A stretch of 64,000 bases of DNA from assembly GCF_003063665.1 (NCBI RefSeq), contig NZ_NESF01000008.1, forward strand, positions 62,001 to 126,000, read 5' to 3'. This document shows, piece by piece, positions 7,711-16,233 of the stretch. The stretch is from Limnohabitans sp. Hippo3. Its GTDB lineage: Bacteria > Pseudomonadota > Gammaproteobacteria > Burkholderiales > Burkholderiaceae_C. Positions within the stretch are counted from its first letter, which is position 1, and each line of letters begins with the position of its first letter. A program made the position numbers and the translations under genes. The notes below the pieces were generated by a model. The model was not told the origin of the DNA and ran no database searches. It saw only the letters and a program-made list of their open reading frames with translations.

Positions 7711-9087
7711 TCACCCGCCTCGGCGCACCGTGCGTTTGTCGCGCATCGTCATGAACTCTTCGGCCGATGTCGGGTGGATGCCAATGGTGGCGTCAAAGTC
7801 GGCCTTGGTCGCCCCCAGGTTCAGGGCCAGCGCCAGGCCCTGAACGATCTCGGGCGCATCTGGCCCTACCATGTGCACACCTAGCACGCGCTGGTTGGCG
7901 GTGTCGACCACCAGCTTCATCAAGGTTTTTTCAAGGCGGCCCGAAAGCGTGTGGCGCATGGGCTTGAAGCGCGATTCGTACACGTCGATCTCGCCGTACT
8001 GGGCCAGCGCCAACTCTTCGCCCAAACCCACCGTGCCAATCGGCGGCTGGCTGAACACGGCCGAGGCCACATGGCCCAGCTGCGCCGCTTGGCGCTCCGG
8101 CCCAAACAGGCTGCGGGCCACTGCACCGCCTTGCGCCAGCGCCACCGGGGTCAAGGCGATGCCCTCGGTCACATCACCCACGGCGTAGATGTGCGACACC
8201 GCGGTTTGGCCAAAAGCGTCCACCTTGACACCTCGGCCCGGGGCTGCGCTCAAGCCCACTGCGGCCAGGTTCAGGCCTTCGGTTTGCGGTGTGCGGCCGG
8301 TCGCATACATCACGGCATCGAAATGCTCTGCGCCCGTCACAGCGCCATGCAGCTGCACCGCGATCTGGCCGCCGGCCATACGCTCAAGTGAAGCGGCTTG
8401 GGTTTCGGTCAGGACGCGGATGCCCTTGCGCGCGATCTCTTCATGCAGGTGCTGCGCCACCGCGCCATCGAAGCCGCGCAGCAGCTGCACGCCCCGGTGG
8501 ATCAGAGTCACTTCGGAGCCCATGCCGTTGAAAATACCCGCAAACTCCACCGCGATGTAACCGCCCCCCACCACCAGCACACGCTGTGGCAAGGTGGGCA
8601 AATCAAAGGCCTCGTTGGAAGTGATGGCGTGCTCGATGCCAGGAATGTCGGGCAAGGCGGGGGTGCCGCCCGTGGCGATCAAAATGTAGCGCGCCGTGAT
8701 GCTCTGACCGTTCACGCTGAGGGTGTGCGGGTCTTCAAAACGGGCATGGCCCTGAAAAATTTGCACACCCGAGTTCTTCAACAAGTTTTGGTAGATGCCG
8801 CTCAAGCGCGTGATCTCTTGCTCCTTGGCTGCGACCAGGCGAGGCCAATCGAAGGAGGCCGGAGGCACGGTCCAGCCAAAACCGGCCGCGTCTTCCAGAT
8901 CTTCGGCGTAATGCGAAGCCTGCACCAACAGCTTCTTGGGCACGCAGCCCCGGATCACGCACGTGCCGCCGTAGCGAAAGCCCTCGGCAATGCCCACCTT
9001 GGCCCCTAGGCTGGCCGCCACGCGCGAGGCGCGCACGCCGCCTGAGCCGCCGCCAATCACAAAGAAATCAAAGTCGTATTGCTGCAT
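7711..9087 (-). CDS. gor: Glutathione-disulfide reductase
   Basis: 458 residues. The FAD-binding GGGSGGVRA is at 12-20 and the redox-active disulfide at C43/C48 in GTCVIRGCVPKK; the GCVPKK form is typical of glutathione reductase rather than lipoamide dehydrogenase. The NAD(P)-binding VVGGGYIAVEFAG follows, with the FAD motif YAVGDVTEG, and the C-terminal IGIHPTSAEEF carries the catalytic His-Glu pair. It reduces GSSG with NADPH in the cytoplasm. The frame is open 16 codons further upstream but ATG 9087 matches the usual N-terminus of the family. It diverges from the AhpD-like gene across about 160 bp, which must hold both promoters. Confidence 0.93.
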   Translation of the reverse strand: MQQYDFDFFVIGGGSGGVRASRVAASLGAKVGIAEGFRYGGTCVIRGCVPKKLLVQASHYAEDLEDAAGFGWTVPPASFDWPRLVAAKEQEITRLSGIYQNLLKNSGVQIFQGHARFEDPHTLSVNGQSITARYILIATGGTPALPDIPGIEHAITSNEAFDLPTLPQRVLVVGGGYIAVEFAGIFNGMGSEVTLIHRGVQLLRGFDGAVAQHLHEEIARKGIRVLTETQAASLERMAGGQIAVQLHGAVTGAEHFDAVMYATGRTPQTEGLNLAAVGLSAAPGRGVKVDAFGQTAVSHIYAVGDVTEGIALTPVALAQGGAVARSLFGPERQAAQLGHVASAVFSQPPIGTVGLGEELALAQYGEIDVYESRFKPMRHTLSGRLEKTLMKLVVDTANQRVLGVHMVGPDAPEIVQGLALALNLGATKADFDATIGIHPTSAEEFMTMRDKRTVRRGG

Positions 9088-9247
9088 GAGGTGCTTTCGT
9101 CCAAGAGTTCGTCTGATTCTGACAGGGCACGCCATGCATCACGCGTATGCACCCACACACGGTCAAGACCCTGAGACGAATGGTCAATTTCTGCAGACAT
9201 GGGGCTTATACGATGTCTCTTTCTCCATTCACCAACAGGAGCCATCC

Positions 9248-9814
9248 ATGTCCAATCCCTTCATTCAGAACCTCAAGCCCATTGACCACGCCAGCGCACA
9301 GGGCGCGCAAAAAGCCATCCTCGATACCGCTCTGGCGCAAGTCGGCTTCATCCCCAATATGTACGCCAACATGGCCAATGCGCCTGCTGTGCTGAGCACC
9401 TACCTGCATGGCTATGCTTTGTTTCGCAAAGAATCCGGCCTGAGCGCACCCGAGCAAGAGGTGGTGTTTCTGGCCGTGAGCCAGGCCAACGGTTGCACCT
9501 ATTGCACTGCCGCGCACAGCATGATTGCTGACAAAGTCTCTAAACTCGCCCCCGACGCGCTGCAAGCTATCCGCGCAGGCCAGCCGATGGCCGAGGCCAA
9601 ACTTGCCGCGCTCTACGCCATGACCACCACCATGGTCAAAAACAATGGCCAGCCCGATGCCGCCGCTGTGCAGGCCTTTTTGGCAGCCGGCTACAAAGAA
9701 AGCGACCTGCTCTACATCGTGTTGGCGATCTCGGTCAAGGTGCTCAGCAACTTCTCTAACCACGCCTTTGGCACCGTGGTGGACGAGCGCTTTGCGGCCT
9801 ACAAAGTAGCCTAA
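9248..9814 (+). CDS. Carboxymuconolactone decarboxylase (AhpD-like) family protein
   Basis: 188 residues. The motif E-x11-C-x2-C-x3-H is visible (E71, C83, C86, H90 in GCTYCTAAH), which is the redox centre of AhpD-type alkylhydroperoxidases within the CMD family. The C-terminal half, with the SNFSNHAFGTVVDE segment, fits the larger peroxidase-related subgroup. It probably reduces a peroxide or disulfide. ATG 9248 was chosen because it has a purine-rich AACAGGAG a few bases upstream; an in-frame extension to 8990 would run antisense into gor. It is transcribed divergently from gor, which fits a shared redox-stress role, though that is inference. Confidence 0.85.
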   Translation: MSNPFIQNLKPIDHASAQGAQKAILDTALAQVGFIPNMYANMANAPAVLSTYLHGYALFRKESGLSAPEQEVVFLAVSQANGCTYCTAAHSMIADKVSKLAPDALQAIRAGQPMAEAKLAALYAMTTTMVKNNGQPDAAAVQAFLAAGYKESDLLYIVLAISVKVLSNFSNHAFGTVVDERFAAYKVA

Positions 9815-9888
9815 GAACTGTCACATCCAACGCAGACTATGGCCTCGACATCCACGACAATTGGGGTTCATCACCGAGTTTTTGCTGC

Positions 9889-10197
9889 ATGACGCCCACG
9901 CACGTTCCCGAACAATTTGACCGCACCATGGGCTGCACCGCAGCCGAGCTGATGAGTTGGTTGCCACGCTCCTTGCCGGATGCCCAGTTGGCAGTGGACG
10001 CCACGCTCGGGCGCTGTGTGGCCAGTTGGTCCGAGGGCACGCTGAGTTTGCGGTGGTCGCCCTTGCCTGATCGCTGCATCGCGCTGCTGCGCATTCCGCA
10101 GTTACAGGTGCACTTTGCGTTTCAGGGCTTGGACGATGCGGCGCGTTACGCGCGGCAAAAATTCTTTGACCTGCACACCCACCGAGGAGGCGGTTAA
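9889..10197 (+). CDS. Hypothetical protein, 102 aa
   Basis: 102 residues, ending TAA at 10195-10197, three bases before the next ATG at 10201; this tight spacing suggests cotranscription with the haloacid dehalogenase. The sequence is globular in composition, with no signal peptide or membrane segment, and alternates short beta-like stretches (GTLSLRWSPLP, CIALLRIPQLQVHFAF) in a way seen in small alpha/beta domains. I do not recognise the family. Codon usage matches the neighbours, which supports it as a real gene rather than a chance frame. Confidence 0.6.
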   Translation: MTPTHVPEQFDRTMGCTAAELMSWLPRSLPDAQLAVDATLGRCVASWSEGTLSLRWSPLPDRCIALLRIPQLQVHFAFQGLDDAARYARQKFFDLHTHRGGG

Positions 10198-10200
10198 GCC

Positions 10201-10896
10201 ATGGCCATTCAAGGGGTGGTGTTCGATGCCTACGGCACACTGTTCGATGTGTATTCGATTAGCGCTTTAGCTGAAAAGCTGTACCCCGGCCAAGGCTCGG
10301 CCCTGTCAGTGATCTGGCGTGACAAGCAAATCGAGTACACGCGCCTGATTTCGCTGAGCGACCCCAATTCAGAGGGCAGTCGGCATTACCAATCGTTTTG
10401 GGACATCACACGCGCATCGTTGCGCTATGCGCTGGCCCGTTTGAGCTTGGCGCACACAGCGGCGAACGAAGACGCGCTGATGGCGCAATACGCCGAACTC
10501 ACGGCCTTCCCGGAAAACCTGGGTGTGCTGCAGGCCCTGCGCCAGCGCGGCGTGGCCACGGCGATTTTGTCGAACGGTAGCCCCGAGATGCTGCAATCGG
10601 CTGTGCGCAGTGCGAGCATGGCCGACCTGCTCGACGCCGTGTTGTCGGTGGACAGCGTGCGCCAGTTCAAGACCACCCCCACGAGCTACCAGCTGGTGCA
10701 GGACCACTTGGGCTTTGCACCCGCTGATGTGTTGTTCGTGTCCAGCAACGCCTGGGATGCGCTGGGCGCCACCTGGTTTGGCTTCACCACGCTGTGGGTC
10801 AACCGCCAGGGCCTGCCCCCCGAGGCCATTGGCCCATCACCGCACCACACAGGGCGCGACCTGACCGAGGTGCTGCAGGTCTTGCAGTTCCACTGA
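10201..10896 (+). CDS. Haloacid dehalogenase, type II ((S)-2-haloacid dehalogenase)
   Basis: 231 residues, the usual length for type II haloacid dehalogenases. The nucleophile is D9 in VVFDAYGTLFD. The SNGSPEM segment gives the motif II Ser/Asn, FKTTPTSYQL carries the motif III Lys, and VSSNAWDALGA is the motif IV segment characteristic of L-2-haloacid dehalogenases rather than phosphatases of the wider HAD family. The reaction is hydrolytic removal of halide from short 2-haloalkanoic acids with inversion at C2. A GAGGAGG sequence ending about 10 bp before the ATG is a strong ribosome-binding site. It forms a pair with the 102-residue protein upstream. Confidence 0.9.
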   Translation: MAIQGVVFDAYGTLFDVYSISALAEKLYPGQGSALSVIWRDKQIEYTRLISLSDPNSEGSRHYQSFWDITRASLRYALARLSLAHTAANEDALMAQYAELTAFPENLGVLQALRQRGVATAILSNGSPEMLQSAVRSASMADLLDAVLSVDSVRQFKTTPTSYQLVQDHLGFAPADVLFVSSNAWDALGATWFGFTTLWVNRQGLPPEAIGPSPHHTGRDLTEVLQVLQFH

Positions 10897-11070
10897 CAGC
10901 AACTTTGCCCCGACTGCCGCTGTTTGGCTCAACACCCCACGCCATGCACACCTGACCATGACCAGCATGCGAGAGGCCTGTCCTCAAAGTCTGAAAACTC
11001 AAGATTCCTGACCTGCTGCCGATATCAGGATGTGGTTGATTGTTTTGGATGCACTGGCCTTGGACTGTTG

Positions 11071-11934
11071 ATGAAAAACTGGCGTCTTTCCCTGCTCGGC
11101 CTTGTCATAACGATGCTGGCCCTTCATTGCCCTGCGCAGGCTCAGTCCCGGGCAGGCGGATGCCTGGTCGCCGAATTCAGATCGCTGGCTTTGCTGACCC
11201 ACGATGTGGGCGAGCGCATTGCCAAAGTGAACGCCTGGCTGAAACAAAAAGGCCCGCGCTGCACGCAAGCGCAGCTGGCCGCCATTGCCTCCAACCGCGC
11301 CACATGGCTGGGCACGGCCGACACGATTGAAGTGGCGGGCCAGGTAGACGGCTTGATCGAAGCCAAAATTGCCAACGATCCCGACATGATGGCGGCCATG
11401 TACACCTCCAAAGGCAAAGAAGCCCGCGCCTCTGTCGAGGTCACACAACCTCCGCCTGCGCCTGCGCCTGTGGTGCCGGCAGCGGCCGGCCTGCCAGCCC
11501 CTGCCGCCGCAGGGAACACGGTACAGCCCGTCATCGTGCAAGCGCCCATGGCGGCTTTGGCAGACAAACACGAACCGCCTGACGCATTTTTTGGTCGTCG
11601 GCAAAAAGCCCAGATTCTGGAGTACTACGAAGAAAACAGAGGTCCTGGCGAATGCCCAAGAGGCATGGTGAAGCGTGGCGACAAGTGTGAATCCAGAATC
11701 AAAGAACGGGATTGGAAGCTTCGCCAACCGCTGGCATCTTCTGAAAAACCCGAGGACTTGCCTACCCCACTGTTGCTCAAGCTCGGCCCACCCGCACCTG
11801 ATCACCAGTTCAAACGGATCGGCTTCGACATCCTGATGTTGAAGGGTCCCCAAAACATCGTGACAGATGCCGTACTCGACCTCGGCGGTATCCAAGTCAA
11901 AGCAGACAAAAAAGAAGAGCCGCCAAAAAGCTGA
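11071..11934 (+). CDS. Hypothetical exported protein with proline/alanine-rich linker
   Basis: 287 residues from ATG 11071. The start is followed by a classical signal peptide (basic MKNWR, hydrophobic LLGLVITMLALHC, cleavage near AQAQS). The frame is open upstream to 10924, but the signal peptide fixes the start. After an N-terminal helical domain of about 100 residues there is a low-complexity Pro/Ala linker (PPPAPAPVVPAAAG), then a C-terminal domain with two Cys in CPRGMVKRGDKC, which could form a disulfide. Export to the periplasm is likely. I do not recognise the family. It converges on the DUF3047 gene with 17 bp between the stops. Confidence 0.65.
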   Translation: MKNWRLSLLGLVITMLALHCPAQAQSRAGGCLVAEFRSLALLTHDVGERIAKVNAWLKQKGPRCTQAQLAAIASNRATWLGTADTIEVAGQVDGLIEAKIANDPDMMAAMYTSKGKEARASVEVTQPPPAPAPVVPAAAGLPAPAAAGNTVQPVIVQAPMAALADKHEPPDAFFGRRQKAQILEYYEENRGPGECPRGMVKRGDKCESRIKERDWKLRQPLASSEKPEDLPTPLLLKLGPPAPDHQFKRIGFDILMLKGPQNIVTDAVLDLGGIQVKADKKEEPPKS

Positions 11935-11951
11935 TCGCTTGCGCCCGTAGT

Positions 11952-12707
11952 TCAACGGGTCCAGTCCAGACCCTTGACCCAGCCCACACTTTGACGACCT
12001 GTGTTGTCGCTGTCGGCACCGATCAACACCGCACGCACTGAAGGTGCCGTAGCGCCTGTGGGCAGTTCATCGGCAAACAGCTTGGCAAAGTCAGCGGCCA
12101 CGTCGCGCGTTTCGGTTTGCCACTGAGACAAGGGCGCGTCCTTGCCTTGCAGGGTGATGAAGCGCACACGCTGGGTGTAGGGGTTTGCACCTTGCAAGCC
12201 TGCTGGGTAGGTGCTGTCCCACACATAGCAAAGGGTAGCGGCCGGCAGGTCTTCGCCACTGACGGTGCGGGCGATACGCAACAAGGTGCGCTCCACAAAA
12301 GGCACGCGCTCCAGCGGGTGGTCGAACATCACGCACACCTTGAGTGCCGCATCGTCACCCGCTTTGGTCAAGATGTCGGGCGCCGCTTTGCCACCGGTGA
12401 GCGGCTGGTCCAGCCGCCAGCGCCATTGCAGGCGACCTGCAGCAACTTGGGGCACATCGTGGACCCAGGTGCCATACGACGCACGGGTGCTGACCTTGAA
12501 TGCACGCTCACCTTGCACATCGGCCAGTTCAAAGCGCGTGTGCGGGATGTCGGCCTTGGATTTGGGAAAGCCCACAAAGCGCCAAGTACTGGGCGCAGCG
12601 CTATCGGGCGGCACCAGAGGCGAAAGGCTTTGCGCACTGGAGCAAGGTGATGCGCAGGCCATGCTCAGCGCCAGCAGCGCAGGGCGGAGTTTCAACAAGT
12701 GGTTCAT
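11952..12707 (-). CDS. DUF3047 domain protein, exported
   Basis: 251 residues. An N-terminal signal peptide (LLKLRPALLALSMACA) ends near SSAQS; the Cys at 18 could also make this a lipoprotein site. The body matches the DUF3047 pattern as I recall it: a WRFVGFPKSK opening, WRWRLDQPL, a run of Asp-rich strand then VCVMFD, and LCYVWDSTYPAG, with a C-terminal VRAVLIGADSDNTG. The function of DUF3047 is unknown; the fold is probably a carbohydrate-binding-like beta sandwich (inference). The start ATG overlaps the stop of the upstream fusion gene (ATGA), so the two are translationally coupled and probably work in the same place. Confidence 0.8.
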   Translation of the reverse strand: MNHLLKLRPALLALSMACASPCSSAQSLSPLVPPDSAAPSTWRFVGFPKSKADIPHTRFELADVQGERAFKVSTRASYGTWVHDVPQVAAGRLQWRWRLDQPLTGGKAAPDILTKAGDDAALKVCVMFDHPLERVPFVERTLLRIARTVSGEDLPAATLCYVWDSTYPAGLQGANPYTQRVRFITLQGKDAPLSQWQTETRDVAADFAKLFADELPTGATAPSVRAVLIGADSDNTGRQSVGWVKGLDWTR

Positions 12708-14866
12708 CCACGCCGCCAATCGTGGAACTTCTTCACCCAGGCCAGCAGCTGTTGCGGCGCGTGGGCCCGCTTCCATTCGCCTGCCGCGTACTTGTTGGCT
12801 TCGGCCATCGTGGGGTAGGTGTGGATGGTGCCCAGGATTTTGTTGAGGCCCAAGCCATGCTTCATAGCCAGCACGTATTCGGCCAGCAAGTCGCCCGCGT
12901 GTGAGCCCACGATGGTCACGCCCAAAATGCGGTCTTTGCCGGGCACGGTGAGCACCTTCACAAAGCCGTGGGCTTCGCTGTCGGCAATCGCCCGGTCCAG
13001 GTCGTCGATGCCGTACTTCGTCACCTCGTACGCGATGCCTTGGGCTTTTGCCTCTTGTTCGTTCAGGCCCACACGCGCCACCTCGGGGTCGATGAAGGTG
13101 GCCCAGGGGATCACGCGGTAGTCGACCTTGAAAGATTTGAAGTCGCCAAACAGGGCGTTGACTGCCGCGTACCAAGCTTGGTGCGCGGCCGTGTGAGTGA
13201 ACTGGTAAGGCCCGGCCACATCACCTGCGGCATAGATGTTGGGGTAGAGCGTTTGCAGATACTCGTTGGTGTCCACCGTGCGGTGCGTGGGCACGCCAAT
13301 GTCTTCTAAGCCGTAGCCTTGCAGACGGGCCACACGCCCAACGGCGCAGACCAAAGCGTCAAAAACAATCTCCACTTCTTGCCCCTGTGTGGAGGCCACC
13401 AAAATTTTGTCCTCACCCCGGCGCTCGCAGCGCAGCGCCTTGTGCCCGGTGAGCACCCGCACGCCGTCGGCCTGCAGCGCGTCGCGTGCCAGCGCAGAGA
13501 CCTCTTCGTCCTCGCGCACCATGATGCGATCGCCCATCTCGACCTGCGTGACCTGTGCACCCAGGCGGGCAAAACTTTGTGACAGCTCGCAGCCAATCGG
13601 CCCGCCGCCCAGCACCACGATGCGCTTCGGAATGTCATCGAGCTTGGCAAACTCGTCCCACAGCGTGTCGCTGGTGACATAGCCCACGTCATCGAGGCCC
13701 GGCAAAGGCGGCACCATGGGGCGTGCGCCCGCCGCAATCACAATGCTCCGCGCTGTCAGGCGCTGCACCTGGCCGTCGTTCAAAGTCACTTCCACTGTCC
13801 AGGGGTTCACCAACTTGCCGTAACCCTGCAGCACCTCCACGCCCAAGCCGGTGTAGCGCTCCACACTGTCGTGCGGCTCGATGGCTTTGATCACATCGTG
13901 CACACGCTGCATCACCGCCTTGAAGCTGAAACTGGGCGCGGTGTCGCTCAGGCCGTATTTCGCACCGTGGCGCATCTGGTGCGCCAGCTTGGCGCTCTTG
14001 ATCAAGGCCTTGCTCGGCACGCAGCCGTAGTTCAGGCAGTCGCCGCCCATCTTGTGCGCCTCGATCAAAGTGACTTTGGCTTTGACGGCAGCGGCAATGT
14101 AGGCTGACACCAAGCCTGCCGCACCACCGCCGATCACGATCAGGTTGCGGTCAAAAGTCTTGGGGCGAACGCTGGCCCAGCGGGCATAGACCTTGCGCTT
14201 TTGAACGGCCGCCACCACACGCCGCGCCAACAAAGGGAAGATGCCCAGCAACACAAAGCTGCCCAACAGCGCCGGGCTCAGAATGCCCCGCACCGAGCCC
14301 AACTGCGCCAGTTGCGTGCCCGCATTCACATACACCGCCGTGCCCGCCAGCATGCCCAACTGGCTCACCCAGTAATACGTCCAGGTCTTCATGCGCGTCA
14401 GGCCCATGAGCAGGTTGATCAGGAAAAACGGCACCACCGGAATCAAACGCAAGGTGAACAGGTAGAACGCGCCCTCTTTGTCCACGCCCGCGTTGATGTC
14501 GGCCAAGCGCTGACCAAAACGCGCTTCGACCCACTCGCGCAGCACAAAGCGCGAAGCCAGAAAAGCCAAAGTGGCACCGAGGGTGGAAGCAAACGACACC
14601 AGCAGCAAACCCTGCCACAGGCCAAACACAGCCCCACCGCCCAAGGTGATGATGACCGCGCCCGGAATCGACAGCGCCGTGGCCAAGACGTACACCCCAA
14701 AGTAAACGGCGGCCACCATCACAGGCTGCTGTGCATAGAGCTGGTCAAAACTCGCTTGGCTGGCCTTGAGCTGTTCAAAGCTCAGATAACGCCCCAGGTC
14801 CAGCGCGACAAAAGCACCGATGGCCAGCGCCAGCAAGAGCAACAAAACAATTTGACGAAGACGCAT
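12704..14866 (-). CDS. VTT/TVP38 membrane domain fused to mercuric-reductase-like FAD oxidoreductase
   Basis: 720 residues. Residues 1-220 are a TVP38/TMEM64 (VTT, DedA-like) membrane domain: an N-terminal hydrophobic helix, then ALSIPGAVIITLGGGAVFG and FTLRLIPVVPFFLINLLMG, the family's signature loops. Residues 240-720 are a class I pyridine nucleotide-disulfide oxidoreductase, with VIGGGAAGLVSA (244-255), redox Cys pair C277/C282 in GGDCLNYGCVPSK, a second NAD(P) motif VVLGGGPIGCELSQ, and FAD motif YAAGDVAG. The C-terminal HTYPTMAEANK replaces the HPTxxE of glutathione reductase and is as seen in MerA-like proteins; there is no N-terminal HMA domain. It would put a flavin disulfide reductase at the inner membrane. 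AGGAG precedes the ATG by 10 bases. The frame extends upstream to 15154 but without a plausible start. Confidence 0.88.
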   Translation of the reverse strand: MRLRQIVLLLLLALAIGAFVALDLGRYLSFEQLKASQASFDQLYAQQPVMVAAVYFGVYVLATALSIPGAVIITLGGGAVFGLWQGLLLVSFASTLGATLAFLASRFVLREWVEARFGQRLADINAGVDKEGAFYLFTLRLIPVVPFFLINLLMGLTRMKTWTYYWVSQLGMLAGTAVYVNAGTQLAQLGSVRGILSPALLGSFVLLGIFPLLARRVVAAVQKRKVYARWASVRPKTFDRNLIVIGGGAAGLVSAYIAAAVKAKVTLIEAHKMGGDCLNYGCVPSKALIKSAKLAHQMRHGAKYGLSDTAPSFSFKAVMQRVHDVIKAIEPHDSVERYTGLGVEVLQGYGKLVNPWTVEVTLNDGQVQRLTARSIVIAAGARPMVPPLPGLDDVGYVTSDTLWDEFAKLDDIPKRIVVLGGGPIGCELSQSFARLGAQVTQVEMGDRIMVREDEEVSALARDALQADGVRVLTGHKALRCERRGEDKILVASTQGQEVEIVFDALVCAVGRVARLQGYGLEDIGVPTHRTVDTNEYLQTLYPNIYAAGDVAGPYQFTHTAAHQAWYAAVNALFGDFKSFKVDYRVIPWATFIDPEVARVGLNEQEAKAQGIAYEVTKYGIDDLDRAIADSEAHGFVKVLTVPGKDRILGVTIVGSHAGDLLAEYVLAMKHGLGLNKILGTIHTYPTMAEANKYAAGEWKRAHAPQQLLAWVKKFHDWRRG

Positions 14867-14981
14867 AAAGGGGGAACTCCTGATGGGGCGATGAATTGGC
14901 GGATGGTGCGAGATGTGCGCTGCCCAAGACCGTGAACGATAACGCTGATGAACTAACAGTTCGGTGCGGCTGGTCAAAAAG

Positions 14982-15101
14982 TTACAAGTGATCGTCACCA
15001 CCCGAGCAAACCAACTGCCAGGCCAGGTATTCAGAGCGACGCAGCCGGTAACGGGCCACACTGCCCTCGTGCAACTGGTGCAGTGCCTCGGTATCTCGAT
15101 C
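14982..15101 (-). pseudogene. Possible 3' remnant of a gene at the edge of the restriction operon
   Basis: Directly after the rhuM TAG stop (15102-15104) the same frame stays open for 39 codons to TAA 14982-14984. The encoded peptide (DRDTEALHQLHEGSVARYRL, then RRSEYLAWQLV) has a regular amphipathic, coding-like composition, unlike random intergenic sequence. It has no start codon of its own. It may be the tail of a gene whose front was lost when the restriction operon arrived, or a former C-terminus of rhuM. I do not recognise the family. The remaining bases up to 14866 hold only the promoter and ribosome-binding site for the fusion gene. Confidence 0.3.
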
Positions 15102-16196
15102 CTATTTTTTACTCTTATCGCCCTTGCGTTTGACCTGAGAAACGTCAACTCCAAGTGCTTTTGTGACCTTCAAGACCCGGTCAAAGTCCGATTCAATTTT
15201 TTGCGTTCGATTGAATTCCGCGTATTCGGCCAAAGCTTTCTGGTCCGCCTGCGTCTTAGTGATCCGGCCTTTATGCGTCAGCACCTCGTACTCGTTGAAA
15301 CTCAGGAACTTATCCACGCTGGTGGCCATATCGGCCATGCCCATTTGCACACGGTTTTCGATGATGTTTTCGATGTAGTCGAAGAAGCTGGAGATGGTGC
15401 GCTCCAGGCGCTTGATCTCGGGTTCAGTCAGGTAGTTTTTGGCGATGGTCACATCCGAGGCGAGGACTCGCCCATGTGGTGCGTTTTTCCAAGTCAGCAA
15501 GCCTGCGTGCGGGGCATTGTGGTCGGCCTTGCTGTGAATGATCTCGGCGGCCGTCTGGCCGGTAATGGCGAAATGGAACTTGTTCTGCACCATGGCATAA
15601 AAGTTCTGCGTGATGTCCGACTTGGGATCGTAGTCCACGCTGCACTCAGCGAAGATGTCGGTGATTTGCTGGTAGATGCGACGCTCGCTGGCACGGATGG
15701 AGCGGACCCGCTCCAGCAACTCCAAAAAGTAGTCTTCGCCGAAGACTTGTTTGCCCTGCTTCAAGCGCTCGTCGTCCAGGACAAAACCCTTACGGATGTA
15801 CTCATTGAGAATCTGGGTGGCCCAGATGCGGAACTGGGTGGCACGCTTGGAGCTGACCCGGTAGCCAACGGCAATGATGGCGTCCAGGCTGTAGTGCTTG
15901 AGCGTGCGCCGGACGGCCCGGCCACCTTCGTTTTGAACTACCGAGAAATCCTCGGCAGTTGCCGATTCCACCAGTTCGCCTTCGGCATAGATGTTCTTGA
16001 GGTGCAACCCGACGTTATCGGGGGTGGTCTGGAACAGTTCGGCCATCAGGCGTTGCGGCAGCCAAAGCGTCTCGGCGTGGATGAGAACGCGGACATGCAC
16101 TTTTTCATCGTCGCCAGCGTAGAGCAGGAATGGTGTTTCCGTGCCTTCAGTAACCGTGATGGACTGCTTCTCCATCGGAGTCTGTTTCTCTGTCAT
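15102..16196 (-). CDS. rhuM: RhuM-family protein
   Basis: 364 residues with the family features: an N-terminal beta segment (PFLLYAGDDEKVHVRVLIHA), the helix TLWLPQRLMAELFQTT, then KNIYAEGEL, the conserved SLDAIIAVGYRVSSKRATQFR motif and IWATQILNEYIRKGFVLDDERLK. The C-terminal half has the EIKRLERTISSFFDYIE segment. RhuM was first named as a Salmonella pathogenicity-island protein of unknown function; homologues are regularly found inside type I restriction loci and defence islands. It is last in the restriction operon, 37 bp after the HNH gene, and ends in a lysine-rich tail. The N-terminal region resembles DNA-binding antirepressor-like domains, so a DNA-binding or regulatory role is possible. 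Confidence 0.88.
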   Translation of the reverse strand: MTEKQTPMEKQSITVTEGTETPFLLYAGDDEKVHVRVLIHAETLWLPQRLMAELFQTTPDNVGLHLKNIYAEGELVESATAEDFSVVQNEGGRAVRRTLKHYSLDAIIAVGYRVSSKRATQFRIWATQILNEYIRKGFVLDDERLKQGKQVFGEDYFLELLERVRSIRASERRIYQQITDIFAECSVDYDPKSDITQNFYAMVQNKFHFAITGQTAAEIIHSKADHNAPHAGLLTWKNAPHGRVLASDVTIAKNYLTEPEIKRLERTISSFFDYIENIIENRVQMGMADMATSVDKFLSFNEYEVLTHKGRITKTQADQKALAEYAEFNRTQKIESDFDRVLKVTKALGVDVSQVKRKGDKSKK

Positions 16197-16233
16197 TTGG
16201 CACTCCCCCTGAAGTTTGTTTGGTGAGTGATGG

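Noticed and set aside
11940-11980. tRNA-like 5' end (GCGCCCGTAGTTCAACGGGT)
   Set aside because: It resembles an acceptor plus D-arm, but no anticodon or T-arm follows and it overlaps the end of the DUF3047 gene.
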